In this document: positions 32,622-41,589 of the stretch, in pieces
How positions within the stretch are numbered: position 1 is the first letter of the stretch
Layout of the letters: each line of letters starts with the position of its first letter
Assembly: GCF_022370635.2 (NCBI RefSeq)
Contig: NZ_CP092362.2
Span: 5,270,001 to 5,334,000 of the forward strand
Reading direction: 5' to 3'
From: Mycolicibacterium crocinum
GTDB lineage: Bacteria; Actinomycetota; Actinomycetes; Mycobacteriales; Mycobacteriaceae
DNA: 64,000 bases
Made by a program: the position numbers and the translations under genes
The notes under the pieces: generated by a model
The model's input: the letters and a program-made list of their open reading frames with translations, nothing else
The model's database searches: none
What the model was told of the DNA's origin: nothing

Positions 32622-33008
32622 ATGGCGATTTCCTCCTCAGTCGGCCGCCGCATCCTCCTCGCCGGTGGATTCAGCGTTGCCATCGCTGCCGCACCGGCCG
32701 TTGCGTTCGTCATGGCGCCGTCGGGTGCGCCGGCGGGGCCTGCCATCGCGTGCCCGGCCGGCGAGTCCGAGGATCTCTACACCGATCAGTGCATTCCGGA
32801 GTTGGTGCCCAACCAGCCGGGCGGCAATTACCCCACCACGTCCAGCGGCGGCGGTAACGTCACCTACTCGACGCCGGGTGATTCCAGCAGCCTGCCCGAG
32901 GTTCAGGGCATCCCGTGCACGGGCGCCAACACCGGCCAGTGCATCGGTCTGCAGGAGAATCAGGTTCCCGCCGTCACTCCGCACTCCAGCATTTCGTCCA
33001 GCCCCTAG
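32622..33008 (+). CDS. small secreted protein, paralogue 2 of a tandem trio
   Basis: 128 residues. Signal peptide (RRILLAGGFSVAIAAAPAVA), then IACPAGESEDLYTDQCIPE, a Gly/Ser/Thr-rich linker, LPEVQGIPCTGANTGQCIGL identical to paralogue 1, and the tail VTPHSSISSSP. It begins 52 bp after paralogue 1 on the same strand. Same remarks on naming and function. Confidence 0.8.
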   Translation: MAISSSVGRRILLAGGFSVAIAAAPAVAFVMAPSGAPAGPAIACPAGESEDLYTDQCIPELVPNQPGGNYPTTSSGGGNVTYSTPGDSSSLPEVQGIPCTGANTGQCIGLQENQVPAVTPHSSISSSP

Positions 33009-33035
33009 CCGGGGAGCAGGTCAGAGAGGGCAACG

Positions 33036-33479
33036 ATGCCGATCCACTTCCCCCGGGTGACACAGCTGGTGACCGCGGGCGTGTTCACGCTCGCAGTCGC
33101 GGCGGCCCCACTGGCGCACGCCGAAGGCCCGGGTGGGATTCCGGAACCGCAGCCGGTGCCGGGACCGCAGGCCGTGGATTCGCAGCCGGGCGGATCGGCC
33201 GGCTGCCAGTCGGGTGAGTCGCTGGACCCATCGACAGGCAACTGCACCCCGACCATGACGCCGGTCGCCACCACCAACGGGGATCAGGCGTTCGACGATC
33301 TGCAGCCGCGGACCACTCAGGACATGACGTCCACCGCCGCTACCGGCGTCGGAGCCGACCTGGTCCCCAACATCAACGGCACTCCCTGCACCGGTTATTG
33401 GGAGTCGGCGGCCTGCTACGAGACCAGCCAGGACGAGGTGGCCGTCCAGCCCAGATCGACCATTTCATCGAGCCCGTAG
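33036..33479 (+). CDS. small secreted protein, paralogue 3 of a tandem trio (diverged)
   Basis: 147 residues. Signal peptide ending PLAHA, a Pro-rich segment, GCQSGESLDPSTGNCTP (same CxxGE...C spacing as paralogue 2), then a different centre with INGTPCTGYWESAACYETSQ, and the tail VAVQPRSTISSSP shared with the others. It starts 27 bp after paralogue 2. It keeps the Cys pairs and C-terminal motif but has lost the TGANTGQCIGL block. Confidence 0.75.
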   Translation: MPIHFPRVTQLVTAGVFTLAVAAAPLAHAEGPGGIPEPQPVPGPQAVDSQPGGSAGCQSGESLDPSTGNCTPTMTPVATTNGDQAFDDLQPRTTQDMTSTAATGVGADLVPNINGTPCTGYWESAACYETSQDEVAVQPRSTISSSP

Positions 33480-33510
33480 CGGCTCATCGCCCCTTCGCTA
33501 AGGTTGAAGA

Positions 33511-33675
33511 ATGCCTGCAAAAGCAAATCCCACGGACATCGAGGACGTCGAGCCGCTGGCCGACAGCACCGCGCGCCAGGCCCGTCGCGTCGTCGCGGCC
33601 TACGCCAATGACGCCGACGAGTGTCGGGTCTTCCTGTCGATGCTCGGCATTGGACCCTCAAAGCTCGAGGCGTAG
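33511..33675 (+). CDS. 54-residue conserved protein upstream of otsA, Rv3489-like
   Basis: The ORF MPAKANPTDIEDVEPLADS... to LGIGPSKLEA runs from ATG 33511 to TAG 33675 and stops 3 bp before the GTG of otsA. Acidic, with a helical middle (TARQARRVVAAYANDADECRVFLSML). A protein of the same size (Rv3489) stands in the same place in M. tuberculosis. Close spacing suggests coupling with otsA; the role is unknown. Confidence 0.75.
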   Translation: MPAKANPTDIEDVEPLADSTARQARRVVAAYANDADECRVFLSMLGIGPSKLEA

Positions 33676-33678
33676 CCG

Positions 33679-35136
33679 GTGTCCGGGGGCAACGACGCCG
33701 CCCGCTCCGGAAATTCTGACTTCGTGGTGGTCGCCAACCGGCTGCCGATCGACATGGAGCGGCTGCCGGACGGCAGTGTGACCTGGAAGCGCAGCCCGGG
33801 CGGTCTGGTGACCGCGCTGGAACCGCTGCTGCGCCGTCAGCGCGGCGCGTGGATCGGGTGGCCGGGCATCGTCGACGGGCCCGAGGAACCCATCATCGAG
33901 GACGATATGCAACTCGTCCCGGTGCGCCTGTCGGCCGAGGACGTCGCCGAGTACTACGAAGGTTTCTCCAACGCCACGCTGTGGCCGCTGTATCACGATG
34001 TGATCGTCAAGCCGATCTACCACCGCGAGTGGTGGGATCGCTACGTCGAGGTGAATCGCCGCTTCGCCGAAGCGACCTCGCGTGCCGCCGCCGAAGGCGC
34101 CACGGTGTGGGTGCAGGATTACCAGCTGCAACTGGTTCCCAAGATGCTGCGAATGCTGCGCCCCGATCTGACCATCGGATTCTTCCTGCACATTCCGTTC
34201 CCGCCGGTGGAACTGTTCATGCAGATGCCGTGGCGCACCGAGATCATCGAAGGACTGCTGGGTGCCGACCTGGTCGGATTCCACCTCGCCGGCGGGGCGC
34301 AAAACTTCCTGTTCCTTTCCCGACGGCTGGTCGGCGCCAACACATCTCGCGCGTCGGTCGGGGTGCGGTCCAGGTTCGGTGAGGTGCAGCTGGGGTTCCG
34401 CACGGTGAAAGTCGGTGCCTTCCCCATCTCCATCGACTCCGCCGACCTGGACCGTCAGGCCCGCAATCGCGACGTCCGCCGGCGCGCGAAGGAACTCCGC
34501 GCCGAACTCGGCAATCCTCGCAAGATCCTGCTCGGCGTCGACCGGCTCGACTACACCAAAGGCATTGACGTTCGGCTCAAAGCGTTTTCGGAGCTGCTCG
34601 CCGAGGGACGCGCCAAACGCGACGACACCGTTCTGGTGCAACTGGCCACGCCGAGCCGTGAGCGGGTGGAGAGCTATCGCGTGCTGCGCAACGAGATCGA
34701 GCAGCAGGTCGGACACATCAACGGTGAATACGGCGAAGTCGGACACCCGGTGGTGCACTACATTCACCGCCCGGTACCGCGCGACGAGTTGATCGCCTTC
34801 TTCGTCGCGTCGGACGTCATGCTGGTGACGCCCCTGCGCGACGGCATGAACCTGGTCGCCAAGGAGTACGTCGCCTGCCGAAGCGACCTCGGCGGCGCCC
34901 TGGTCTTGAGCGAATTCACCGGTGCTGCAGCCGAACTCCGTCAGGCTTACCTGGCCAACCCGCACGACCTCGAAGGCGTCAAGGACACCATCGAAGCCGC
35001 GCTCAACCAAACTCCCGAAGAGGGTCGACGGCGGATGCGGGCTCTGCGGCGCCAGGTACTTGCCCACGACGTCGATCGCTGGGCGCGGTCATTCCTCGAC
35101 GCACTGGCCGGCAAGCCGACCACCGACGCCGACTAG
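33679..35136 (+). CDS. otsA: trehalose-6-phosphate synthase OtsA
   Basis: 485 residues from GTG 33679. GT20 family motifs are complete: VVVANRLPIDMERL (N-terminal nucleotide-sugar loop), WPLYHD, WVQDYQLQLVPKMLR, FFLHIPFPPVELF, GVDRLDYTKGID and TPLRDGMNLVAKEYVACR. It joins glucose from UDP- or GDP-glucose to glucose 6-phosphate; OtsB (not here) removes the phosphate. In mycobacteria trehalose is needed for mycolate transport and stress tolerance. The gene is convergent with the mce4 operon end. Confidence 0.96.
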   Translation: MSGGNDAARSGNSDFVVVANRLPIDMERLPDGSVTWKRSPGGLVTALEPLLRRQRGAWIGWPGIVDGPEEPIIEDDMQLVPVRLSAEDVAEYYEGFSNATLWPLYHDVIVKPIYHREWWDRYVEVNRRFAEATSRAAAEGATVWVQDYQLQLVPKMLRMLRPDLTIGFFLHIPFPPVELFMQMPWRTEIIEGLLGADLVGFHLAGGAQNFLFLSRRLVGANTSRASVGVRSRFGEVQLGFRTVKVGAFPISIDSADLDRQARNRDVRRRAKELRAELGNPRKILLGVDRLDYTKGIDVRLKAFSELLAEGRAKRDDTVLVQLATPSRERVESYRVLRNEIEQQVGHINGEYGEVGHPVVHYIHRPVPRDELIAFFVASDVMLVTPLRDGMNLVAKEYVACRSDLGGALVLSEFTGAAAELRQAYLANPHDLEGVKDTIEAALNQTPEEGRRRMRALRRQVLAHDVDRWARSFLDALAGKPTTDAD

Positions 35137-35615
35137 ATCGGCGTGATGTAGTTGATCAGCCAGCGGCCGTCGATCTTCTGGTAGTCCACCCGAAGTCGGC
35201 TGCCGTCGTAGAGCGGCTGACGGCTCTTGTCGGTCACCGTGCGGTTCAGGTACACCAGCACCGACGCCGAATCACGGTGTGCGTCCATCACTCCCACGCC
35301 GACGACGTTCGCCTGACTGACGACCTGGCGCTGCCGGGCCTGCGGGATGATGTCGGCGTTGGCCCGCTGCTCGAATTCCTTGCGGTAGGCCGGGGTCAGC
35401 AGGAGGTAGGCGTCGGTCAGGCTGCGGTCGACGGTCTGGTAGTCGTAGCCGAACACCTCGGGAATCTGTCGCTTGGCGATGCCGGGCAACTCCGCGCGCG
35501 TCGACTGCTCCGCCCGGCTCTGCACCCGGTCCCAGTACAGCGCGCCTGCGACACCCGCGCCGCCGATGAACACCGCGGCCAGCACGGCCACGATTGACGT
35601 GACGAACAGGCGCAT
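35133..35615 (-). CDS. Mce-associated membrane protein, Rv3492c-like
   Basis: 160 residues. One N-terminal membrane helix (TSIVAVLAAVFIGGAGVAGALYW) and an outer domain with FGYDYQTVDRSLTDAYLLLTPAYRKEFEQ and YDGSRLRVDYQKIDGRWLINYITPI, the typical Mce-associated (Mam) fold related to SnoaL/VirB8-like domains. Mam proteins are thought to stabilise Mce complexes. It is the last gene of the mce4 operon, overlapping its neighbour's TGA by 1 bp, and overlaps the otsA end by 4 bp. Confidence 0.88.
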   Translation of the reverse strand: MRLFVTSIVAVLAAVFIGGAGVAGALYWDRVQSRAEQSTRAELPGIAKRQIPEVFGYDYQTVDRSLTDAYLLLTPAYRKEFEQRANADIIPQARQRQVVSQANVVGVGVMDAHRDSASVLVYLNRTVTDKSRQPLYDGSRLRVDYQKIDGRWLINYITPI

Positions 35616-36298
35616 CAGTTGCCTCCGTCGGGATACTTCAAGTCGTATCCGGTCATCCGGCCGTTGTCGTCCTCGTGAACGATGACCCGCATCCGGTACG
35701 GCTGGGAGGGCTTGTTGACCCCCTGCATATCGGTGACGGTGACCCGAACGGCCACCAGCACCGAGGCGTTATTGCTGACGTTGTCGACGCCCTCCAGCGC
35801 AGCACCGTTGATCACCGCTTCGGAGCTGGCGTTGGTGTCGCGGAACATCGCCTTGAGGTTGTCGACATTGTTGTTCTGGCTGAGCATGTCCCGCAGCGGG
35901 CCGCTGGTGTCGCCCACGAACCTGTTCACGCTCTGGTCGATGTTGTCCTGCGTGAAACTGAACATGTTGATCACGGTCTGCTTGGCGGTGTCGATGAAGC
36001 GCTGATCGCGATCCTGCGCGGCCGCAGCATCCTTGTGCTGCACGGTAAGCCAGGCCACTGTCCCGCCGACGGCCGCCGCCAGCACGGCGACGGCGAGCAC
36101 GCCGATGATCGCGACGCGACGGGCGTTCGCGCGGCGCCGCGGCGGCGGCCCGACCGGCTTGGCGGACTTCGGCGCCGGCCGCGCCACGGAATCCAGCGGC
36201 ACCGCGGTGACCGCGGCGGCAGTGTCGGCGGTGGGTCCGGCGGCGCGTGATGCGCGCCGGCGCGCCGGCCGTTCGGTGGTGGTCGTGTCTGAGGTCAT
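35615..36298 (-). CDS. Mce-associated membrane protein, Rv3493c-like
   Basis: 227 residues from ATG 36298, sharing one base with the mce4F stop. A disordered basic/Ala/Pro-rich cytoplasmic N-terminus (about 1-55), one membrane helix (VAIIGVLAVAVLAAAVGGTVAWL), and a Mam outer domain with QTVINMFSFTQDNIDQSVNRFVGDTSGPLRDML and DVSNNASVLVAVRVTVTD-like strands. Paired with the Rv3492c-like gene next door, as in M. tuberculosis mce4. Confidence 0.88.
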   Translation of the reverse strand: MTSDTTTTERPARRRASRAAGPTADTAAAVTAVPLDSVARPAPKSAKPVGPPPRRRANARRVAIIGVLAVAVLAAAVGGTVAWLTVQHKDAAAAQDRDQRFIDTAKQTVINMFSFTQDNIDQSVNRFVGDTSGPLRDMLSQNNNVDNLKAMFRDTNASSEAVINGAALEGVDNVSNNASVLVAVRVTVTDMQGVNKPSQPYRMRVIVHEDDNGRMTGYDLKYPDGGN

Positions 36299-37983
36299 CA
36301 CACCTGCCTTGGGTCGAGCATGAGGTCCACCCAATTCTCGGCCGGACGAAGATTCGGGTCCGCCGGGGCGTACACGCCGGTGCCGCCCGCCGGGTCGACG
36401 AAGGTTCCGTTGTGCTGATCGTAAGTCCCGTACCGGGCGCTGGCCTGCGGCTGCGGGCCGGCGTCGGCCGGTCCGGTGCCGACCGGCGGTGGCGGCGGCG
36501 GGATCGTGGCCGGATACGGCAGCATCGGGTTCTGCGGCGGGTAGGGAGCCGGCGGCAGATACGGCAGCGGCACCGGAAGCTGACCCGGATCGTTAGGCGG
36601 CGGTTGCACCGGCCACGGCTGATGCGGGGCAGGCCCCGGCCCCTCGGGGACGCCGGGCGGCAACGGCCCCACCACCGGCGGGCCCGGATCCGGGTCGTTC
36701 TCCGGCGGGATGTAGGGGTACTTGTTGGGCGGCAATATGTTTCGGCCGTCGGTCACCGGGGTGCCGGCCGGGATCGGCGGTCCGCGCCAGGGGTTTGTGC
36801 CGATCGGGATGTAACCCTTCGGGTCCCGGCACAGCTGCACCGTCGGTGCCCGCTTACCGGGGAACTCCTGGCACGGGTAGTTGCGGGCGCCGCGCACCGC
36901 GCTCGGATCGTTCTGCGGGACTTTGCAGTACAGGTCGGTCGGCAAGTCGCGCACGGTGGTGTCCGACGGCGAACGAATGAACGGTGCCGGGATGAATCCG
37001 GTCACGCACGGCGGCGGATCGCCGAGGTCGACCTTGAAGTCCAGCTTGCCGCCCTCATCGAGGGGCTCACCACCGGCGACCGTGATCAGCGCCGCGAACA
37101 ACGCGGGCAGGATCACCAGCGCCTGTTCGATCGACTTGTGGTAGATCACGCCGACCCGGCCGAGGTTGGCCAGGTTGGCGGCCAACACGGGGAACGACGG
37201 CCGGATCCCGGTGAACGCGGTGTCGGCCTCCGAGGCCGCACCGGGCACGGTCGCCAGTGTCTGGCGCAACTGCGGATCCGCTTGCGCGACATGGGTGGTG
37301 ACGCGGGCGAACCCGTCGGCCAGCTCACGAATGTTGTCGCCGCTGCGAATCTGCGCGTCTAGGAACGGCCCGGCCTGGTCGATCAGCTGGTCGGTCTGCG
37401 GCCAATTCGCGTTGGCCTCGTCGACCAGCTGGCGAGACGACTGGATCAGCCGGGCCAGTTCCGGGCCCGAGCCGTTGAAGGCCTTGAACGTCTCCTTGAG
37501 CAGCTGCTGGAGTTTGGTGTTGCCGATGCTGCTGACCAAATTGTCGGCGTCGCGCAGCAAGTCGGCGATGTCCTGGCCGACGGCGGTGCGGTCCGGACCG
37601 ATGCGCGAGCCGTTCTTCAGCGCGTCCTTCGACGGCTCGCCAGGCGGCACCAGGTCGATGTACTGCTCGCCCACCGCCGACACACTCTTGACCGTCGCGG
37701 TCACATTCGACGGAATCTTCACGTCGCTGTTGAGCCGCATATTGGCGTCGACGCCGTCGCCGGTCAGTTGGACGGATTCGACCCGGCCGACGGTCACTCC
37801 GCGATAGGTCACGTTGGCGTTCTGATAAAGCCCTCCGCCAGTGACGAAGTCGGCGGTGATGCGATACGAGCCGAGCCCGAGCTTGGCGGGCAGGTGCAGA
37901 TAGAACAGCGTGATCGCGGTAACGGTGAGCACCGTGACGACCGCGAAGATACTCAGTTGAATCTTGGTAAGGCGATCCAGCAT
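36298..37983 (-). CDS. mce4F: Mce4F, MlaD-domain protein of the cholesterol importer
   Basis: 561 residues. An N-terminal membrane helix (LSIFAVVTVLTVTAITLFYLHLP), an MlaD domain (YRITADFVTGGGLYQNANVTYRGVTVGRVESV ... YIDLVPPG), and a helical Mce tail region to about 300. A long Pro/Gly-rich C-terminus from about residue 400 is rich in PPPP and PYLPPAPYPPQ. One of six Mce subunits that form a hollow conduit for sterols between cell envelope and YrbE permease. The start overlaps the mce4E stop. Confidence 0.95.
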   Translation of the reverse strand: MLDRLTKIQLSIFAVVTVLTVTAITLFYLHLPAKLGLGSYRITADFVTGGGLYQNANVTYRGVTVGRVESVQLTGDGVDANMRLNSDVKIPSNVTATVKSVSAVGEQYIDLVPPGEPSKDALKNGSRIGPDRTAVGQDIADLLRDADNLVSSIGNTKLQQLLKETFKAFNGSGPELARLIQSSRQLVDEANANWPQTDQLIDQAGPFLDAQIRSGDNIRELADGFARVTTHVAQADPQLRQTLATVPGAASEADTAFTGIRPSFPVLAANLANLGRVGVIYHKSIEQALVILPALFAALITVAGGEPLDEGGKLDFKVDLGDPPPCVTGFIPAPFIRSPSDTTVRDLPTDLYCKVPQNDPSAVRGARNYPCQEFPGKRAPTVQLCRDPKGYIPIGTNPWRGPPIPAGTPVTDGRNILPPNKYPYIPPENDPDPGPPVVGPLPPGVPEGPGPAPHQPWPVQPPPNDPGQLPVPLPYLPPAPYPPQNPMLPYPATIPPPPPPVGTGPADAGPQPQASARYGTYDQHNGTFVDPAGGTGVYAPADPNLRPAENWVDLMLDPRQV

Positions 37984-39167
37984 TACTTCGGCGCCTCCTG
38001 TCCGGACGCCGTCCCGGGCGGGATCTTGAACGGGTCGGCTGCCTGCCCGGAAAGGTTGGCGGTCTCGCCCAGCAGCCAGTCCGGGGCGTTGACCACCTCG
38101 TCCAGGTGTCGCATGTTGGGGTCGAGCCCCAGCGACGTGGTGAAGATTGACTCGCCGAGGCGGCGCAACGTCAGGTCGAAGGTGACGAACACGTTGAGAT
38201 AGTCACCGCGGACGGCGCGCCGCAGATACTTCGTGGTGAACGGGAACGTGGGCAACAGGTCCAGGGATGAGACCACATCGCCTCGATTGTCGTTGAGCGC
38301 CTTGATGACCGGGTAGAGGTCCTTGAGGTCTGCGGCGAAGTCCTGTTTAGTCTCCGACAACATCTTGGCCGCAACGGTGCCGAACCTCTGCAGGGCAGTG
38401 AAGGCGTCGACGATATTGGCTCGGTTGTTGTTGAGCACCTTCAGTGCCTGCGGCAGGCTGTCCAGCGTCCGGCCCAGGCTGTCCTTGTTCTGGGCCAGGA
38501 TCGAGGCGAACCGGTCGAGGCCGTCGGCGGCGGCGAGGATGTCATTGGTCTGTGCGTTGAGCGCCGAGGTCAGCTCGGCCAGGCGCGGAATGAGGTCGAC
38601 GAACGTGTCCGTGCGCCCGGCCACCGCCGCGTACGCGGCGTCGGTGATGTCCTGGATCGCGCCGAGGTTGCCCTTGTTCACCACCACGCCGAGCGAGGAC
38701 AGCACTTCCTCGGTGGTCGGGTAACGGCCGGTCTGCGCGATCCGGATGACTGAGCCCTCCGCGAGTCGGCTCTGCGCAGGATGGTCTGCGGGCGCCGCCA
38801 ATTCGATGTGCTGCGAGCCGAGCAACGAGGTCTGCGCGACCTTGGCGGTCGAGTTCGCGGGCAGGTTCACCGAGCTGTCCAGGGACAGTTTGACCGCGGC
38901 GTAGAACGAGCCATCGGGACGCTGCACGGCTTGCAGACCCGAGACGCTGCCGACCGTCACATCGTCGACCATCACCGGCGAGTTCTGCGGAAGTGTTGCG
39001 ACATCGGGCAGTTCGACTGACACCGTGTAGGAGCCGCGGCCGTGTCCCGCGGTGCCGGGCATGTCCATCGAGTTCAGGCCGCCGAATTGACAGCCGGCCA
39101 GCACCACCGCGCCGGAACTCAGTGCGGTGAGCCGGAATACGCGCCGCCGCCAACTCGCCGCGGTCAT
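37983..39167 (-). CDS. mce4E: Mce4E lipoprotein (LprN)
   Basis: 394 residues. Signal peptide ending in the lipobox VVLAGC, as in all MceE proteins, so it is lipid-anchored. MlaD domain YTVSVELPDVATLPQNSPVMVDDVTVGSVSGLQ ... LLGSQHIELAAP, and the helical Mce domain with repeated amphipathic segments (LNNNRANIVDAFTALQRF, LDLLPTFPFTTKYLRRAVRGDYLNVFVTFDL). It overlaps mce4D by 4 bp (ATGA). Confidence 0.95.
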   Translation of the reverse strand: MTAASWRRRVFRLTALSSGAVVLAGCQFGGLNSMDMPGTAGHGRGSYTVSVELPDVATLPQNSPVMVDDVTVGSVSGLQAVQRPDGSFYAAVKLSLDSSVNLPANSTAKVAQTSLLGSQHIELAAPADHPAQSRLAEGSVIRIAQTGRYPTTEEVLSSLGVVVNKGNLGAIQDITDAAYAAVAGRTDTFVDLIPRLAELTSALNAQTNDILAAADGLDRFASILAQNKDSLGRTLDSLPQALKVLNNNRANIVDAFTALQRFGTVAAKMLSETKQDFAADLKDLYPVIKALNDNRGDVVSSLDLLPTFPFTTKYLRRAVRGDYLNVFVTFDLTLRRLGESIFTTSLGLDPNMRHLDEVVNAPDWLLGETANLSGQAADPFKIPPGTASGQEAPK

Positions 39168-40531
39168 CCTCCACCTCCAGCCGGCGGCGATGACGGTGCT
39201 TCGGCGGGCAGCGGAGCAGCGGGTACGCCCTGGCCCGCCGCGGCCGACGGGTCGGCGGCCGGCGGCGTCGGCGGCACCATGAACGCGCTCAGGTCACCGC
39301 TCTGCGGCGCCTGCGGCGGCGTCACACCGGGAGCGGGCTGCCAGTGCAGATCCGGAATCGGCGTCTGCGCCTTGGCCTGCGTCTGCGGTGTGTCGTAGAT
39401 GATCTGGCCCTTGTACGCCGTGATGCTGTTGATCGGGTGGAACAACAGCGGCGGGAAGTTCATCGTCAGGCGGCGCAGCACCGGCGCCATCCGCTCCCGG
39501 CAGATCTCGGCGCGCTTGTAATTGTCCACCGTCGCACCGGCATCGAAAGAACCACCGCAGATGAATTGCACCGGGTTCTGGAAGTTCGGCAGTGACAACA
39601 AGCCGGCCAGGGTGCCTTGGGCCGGGTTGTAGATGTTGTAGAAGTTGGCCAGCCCGTTGGGCGTGACGTGCAGTAGCTGCTCGAGGTCGTCGTGCTGATC
39701 GGACAGGATCTTCGTGAAGTCGGTGAGCTTGTTGACCTGGCTGATCACCGTGTCGTTGTTGTCGTGCAGGAAGCCCCGCACATCCGACAGCGCCTGGTTC
39801 AGGGTGCCGAGAGTGCCATCGAGGTTGTTCGAGCTGTCGGCCAGCACCTGGGTCACCGAGGCCAGATGACCGGAGAATTGGACGATCTGCTCGTTGCTGT
39901 TGGACAGGGCGTTGACGAGCACCTGCAGATTGCGCACGGTTCCGAACAGATCGGTTCGCGAATCGCCAAGGCGGCCGGCGGTTTGCGACAGCTCGCGCAT
40001 CGCCTGCCGGAACGAGTCGCCGTTGCCGTCGAAGGTGTCGGCGGCCTGATTGACGAATTCCGACAGCGGACCCTGGGTTCCGGTTTGCGGGCCCAGCGTG
40101 CGGCTCAGTTTGGTCAGCTCTTCTTTGACCTCATCCCACTCCACCGGAACGCCGGTGCGGTCGGGCCCGATGGTCGCGCCGTCGGTCATCGCCTGCCCAC
40201 CGGTGTAGGCCGGGGTGAGCTGAATGAAGCGGGCGGACACCAGGTTCGGTGCGACGATGATGGCGTGGGCGTCGGCAGGCACCCTGATCCCGTTGTTCAG
40301 CGACATGGTGATCTTCACCGCTTGCGGCTGCGGCTCGATCGCGGCGATGGTGCCGACGGGGACGCCGACGATGCGGACGTCGTCACCCGGGTAGAGGCCG
40401 ACGGCCGAGCTGAAGTAGCCGACGACGGTGGTGGACTTCGCGCCGGGCCATACCAGGTAGATGCCGCCGATCAGCGCGGCCACCAGCAGCGCGACCGCGC
40501 CGAAGCGCCAGACCTTCCTCGACCCGGTCAT
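39164..40531 (-). CDS. mce4D: Mce4D, MlaD-domain protein
   Basis: 455 residues. N-terminal helix (FGAVALLVAALIGGIYLVWPG), MlaD domain (TTVVGYFSSAVGLYPGDDVRIVGVPVGTIAAIEPQ ... RFIQLTPAY), helical tail domain, and a Pro/Ala-rich C-terminus from about 395 ending in GGGG. Part of the Mce4 conduit; overlaps mce4C and mce4E by 4 bp each, so the run is translationally coupled. Confidence 0.95.
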   Translation of the reverse strand: MTGSRKVWRFGAVALLVAALIGGIYLVWPGAKSTTVVGYFSSAVGLYPGDDVRIVGVPVGTIAAIEPQPQAVKITMSLNNGIRVPADAHAIIVAPNLVSARFIQLTPAYTGGQAMTDGATIGPDRTGVPVEWDEVKEELTKLSRTLGPQTGTQGPLSEFVNQAADTFDGNGDSFRQAMRELSQTAGRLGDSRTDLFGTVRNLQVLVNALSNSNEQIVQFSGHLASVTQVLADSSNNLDGTLGTLNQALSDVRGFLHDNNDTVISQVNKLTDFTKILSDQHDDLEQLLHVTPNGLANFYNIYNPAQGTLAGLLSLPNFQNPVQFICGGSFDAGATVDNYKRAEICRERMAPVLRRLTMNFPPLLFHPINSITAYKGQIIYDTPQTQAKAQTPIPDLHWQPAPGVTPPQAPQSGDLSAFMVPPTPPAADPSAAAGQGVPAAPLPAEAPSSPPAGGGG

Positions 40532-41589
40532 GGCGACTTCGGCCTGAAGATGAGGCGCTCCGAGATCAGACCGCGCAGATAATCGGACAGGCTGTCCGGC
40601 AGCTTGCCGGGCTGGAAGTAGGTGTCGAACAGCACTTCAGCGATGGGTGCCGGCGGCAGGCCGTAGAGGTTGATGTGGAAGCCGGGGCCGGACGCCACGA
40701 CCTCACCGAGGGCGGTGGCATACGGCGGCAGCCGTTTGAGGGCCAAGCTGATCTGGTCGCGGCGCGACAGCAGGTTGTCCAGCACCAGGTTCAGCTTCTG
40801 CAGGGCAGGCCCGAACTCGCGCCGGTTGTCAGCAACGAAGCCCGAAATCTGTTCGGCCACACCCTGAATACCGGCGATCAGATTGCTCAGCGCGGCGCGG
40901 CGCTCGTCGAGGGCGGCGAACAGCTGATTGCCGTCGACGACGAGTTGGTTGACCTGATTGGCGCGGTCGGCCAATGTCTGGCTGACCGCGCGGGCATGGG
41001 ACAGCAGTTCGGCCAATGCCTGGTCGTTGGCATTGATGCTGCGCGACAGTGCCGCGACACCGTCGAGCGCGCCGCGCAACTGAGGAGTGGCATCGCGCAG
41101 CGAGTCGGTGAGCACAGTCAATGCCTTGGTGAATTGGTCGTTGTCCAACTCGGCGGTGTTGCGGCCCAGGTCCTGCAGCGCGGTGTTGAGCGTGTACGGT
41201 GCGGTGGTCCGCCCCAGCGGGATGGTCGTGGATTCGCCTGCGCCCTTGGGGGTTACGTCCAACGACTTCTGCCCCAGCACCGTGTCGGTCTTGATCGCCA
41301 CCAGCGATTGGTCGCCAACGCGGACCTTGCGGTCGACGGTGAACGTCACCTTGGCCTTGTCCCCCGCCAGCGACACCGAGGTCACCTTGCCGACGTTGAT
41401 GCCGGATACGTTGACGTCATTACCCGGCGTGATCCCGCCGGCGTCGCTGAAGTAAGCCTCATAGGGCTTACCCTGCGGCCAGAACGGCAACTTGCTGTAG
41501 CCGAACGACACCAGCACGACGCACAGCACCAGGACGATGCCGAAGATGCCGGTGCGGACCGGATCACGCTCAGTACGCGGGCTAGCCAT
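40528..41589 (-). CDS. mce4C: Mce4C, MlaD-domain protein
   Basis: 353 residues. Membrane helix GIFGIVLVLCVVLVSFGYSKLPFWP, MlaD domain KPYEAYFSDAGGITPGNDVNVSGINVGKVTSVSLAGD, TVLGQKSLDVTPKG, then the helical Mce region. No long Pro-rich tail. Overlaps mce4B by 8 bp. Confidence 0.95.
   Translation of the reverse strand: MASPRTERDPVRTGIFGIVLVLCVVLVSFGYSKLPFWPQGKPYEAYFSDAGGITPGNDVNVSGINVGKVTSVSLAGDKAKVTFTVDRKVRVGDQSLVAIKTDTVLGQKSLDVTPKGAGESTTIPLGRTTAPYTLNTALQDLGRNTAELDNDQFTKALTVLTDSLRDATPQLRGALDGVAALSRSINANDQALAELLSHARAVSQTLADRANQVNQLVVDGNQLFAALDERRAALSNLIAGIQGVAEQISGFVADNRREFGPALQKLNLVLDNLLSRRDQISLALKRLPPYATALGEVVASGPGFHINLYGLPPAPIAEVLFDTYFQPGKLPDSLSDYLRGLISERLIFRPKSP

Noticed and set aside
33658..35067. 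469-residue minus-strand frame antisense to otsA
   Set aside because: Low-complexity translation rich in Gln, Asp and Arg without motifs; otsA explains the region.
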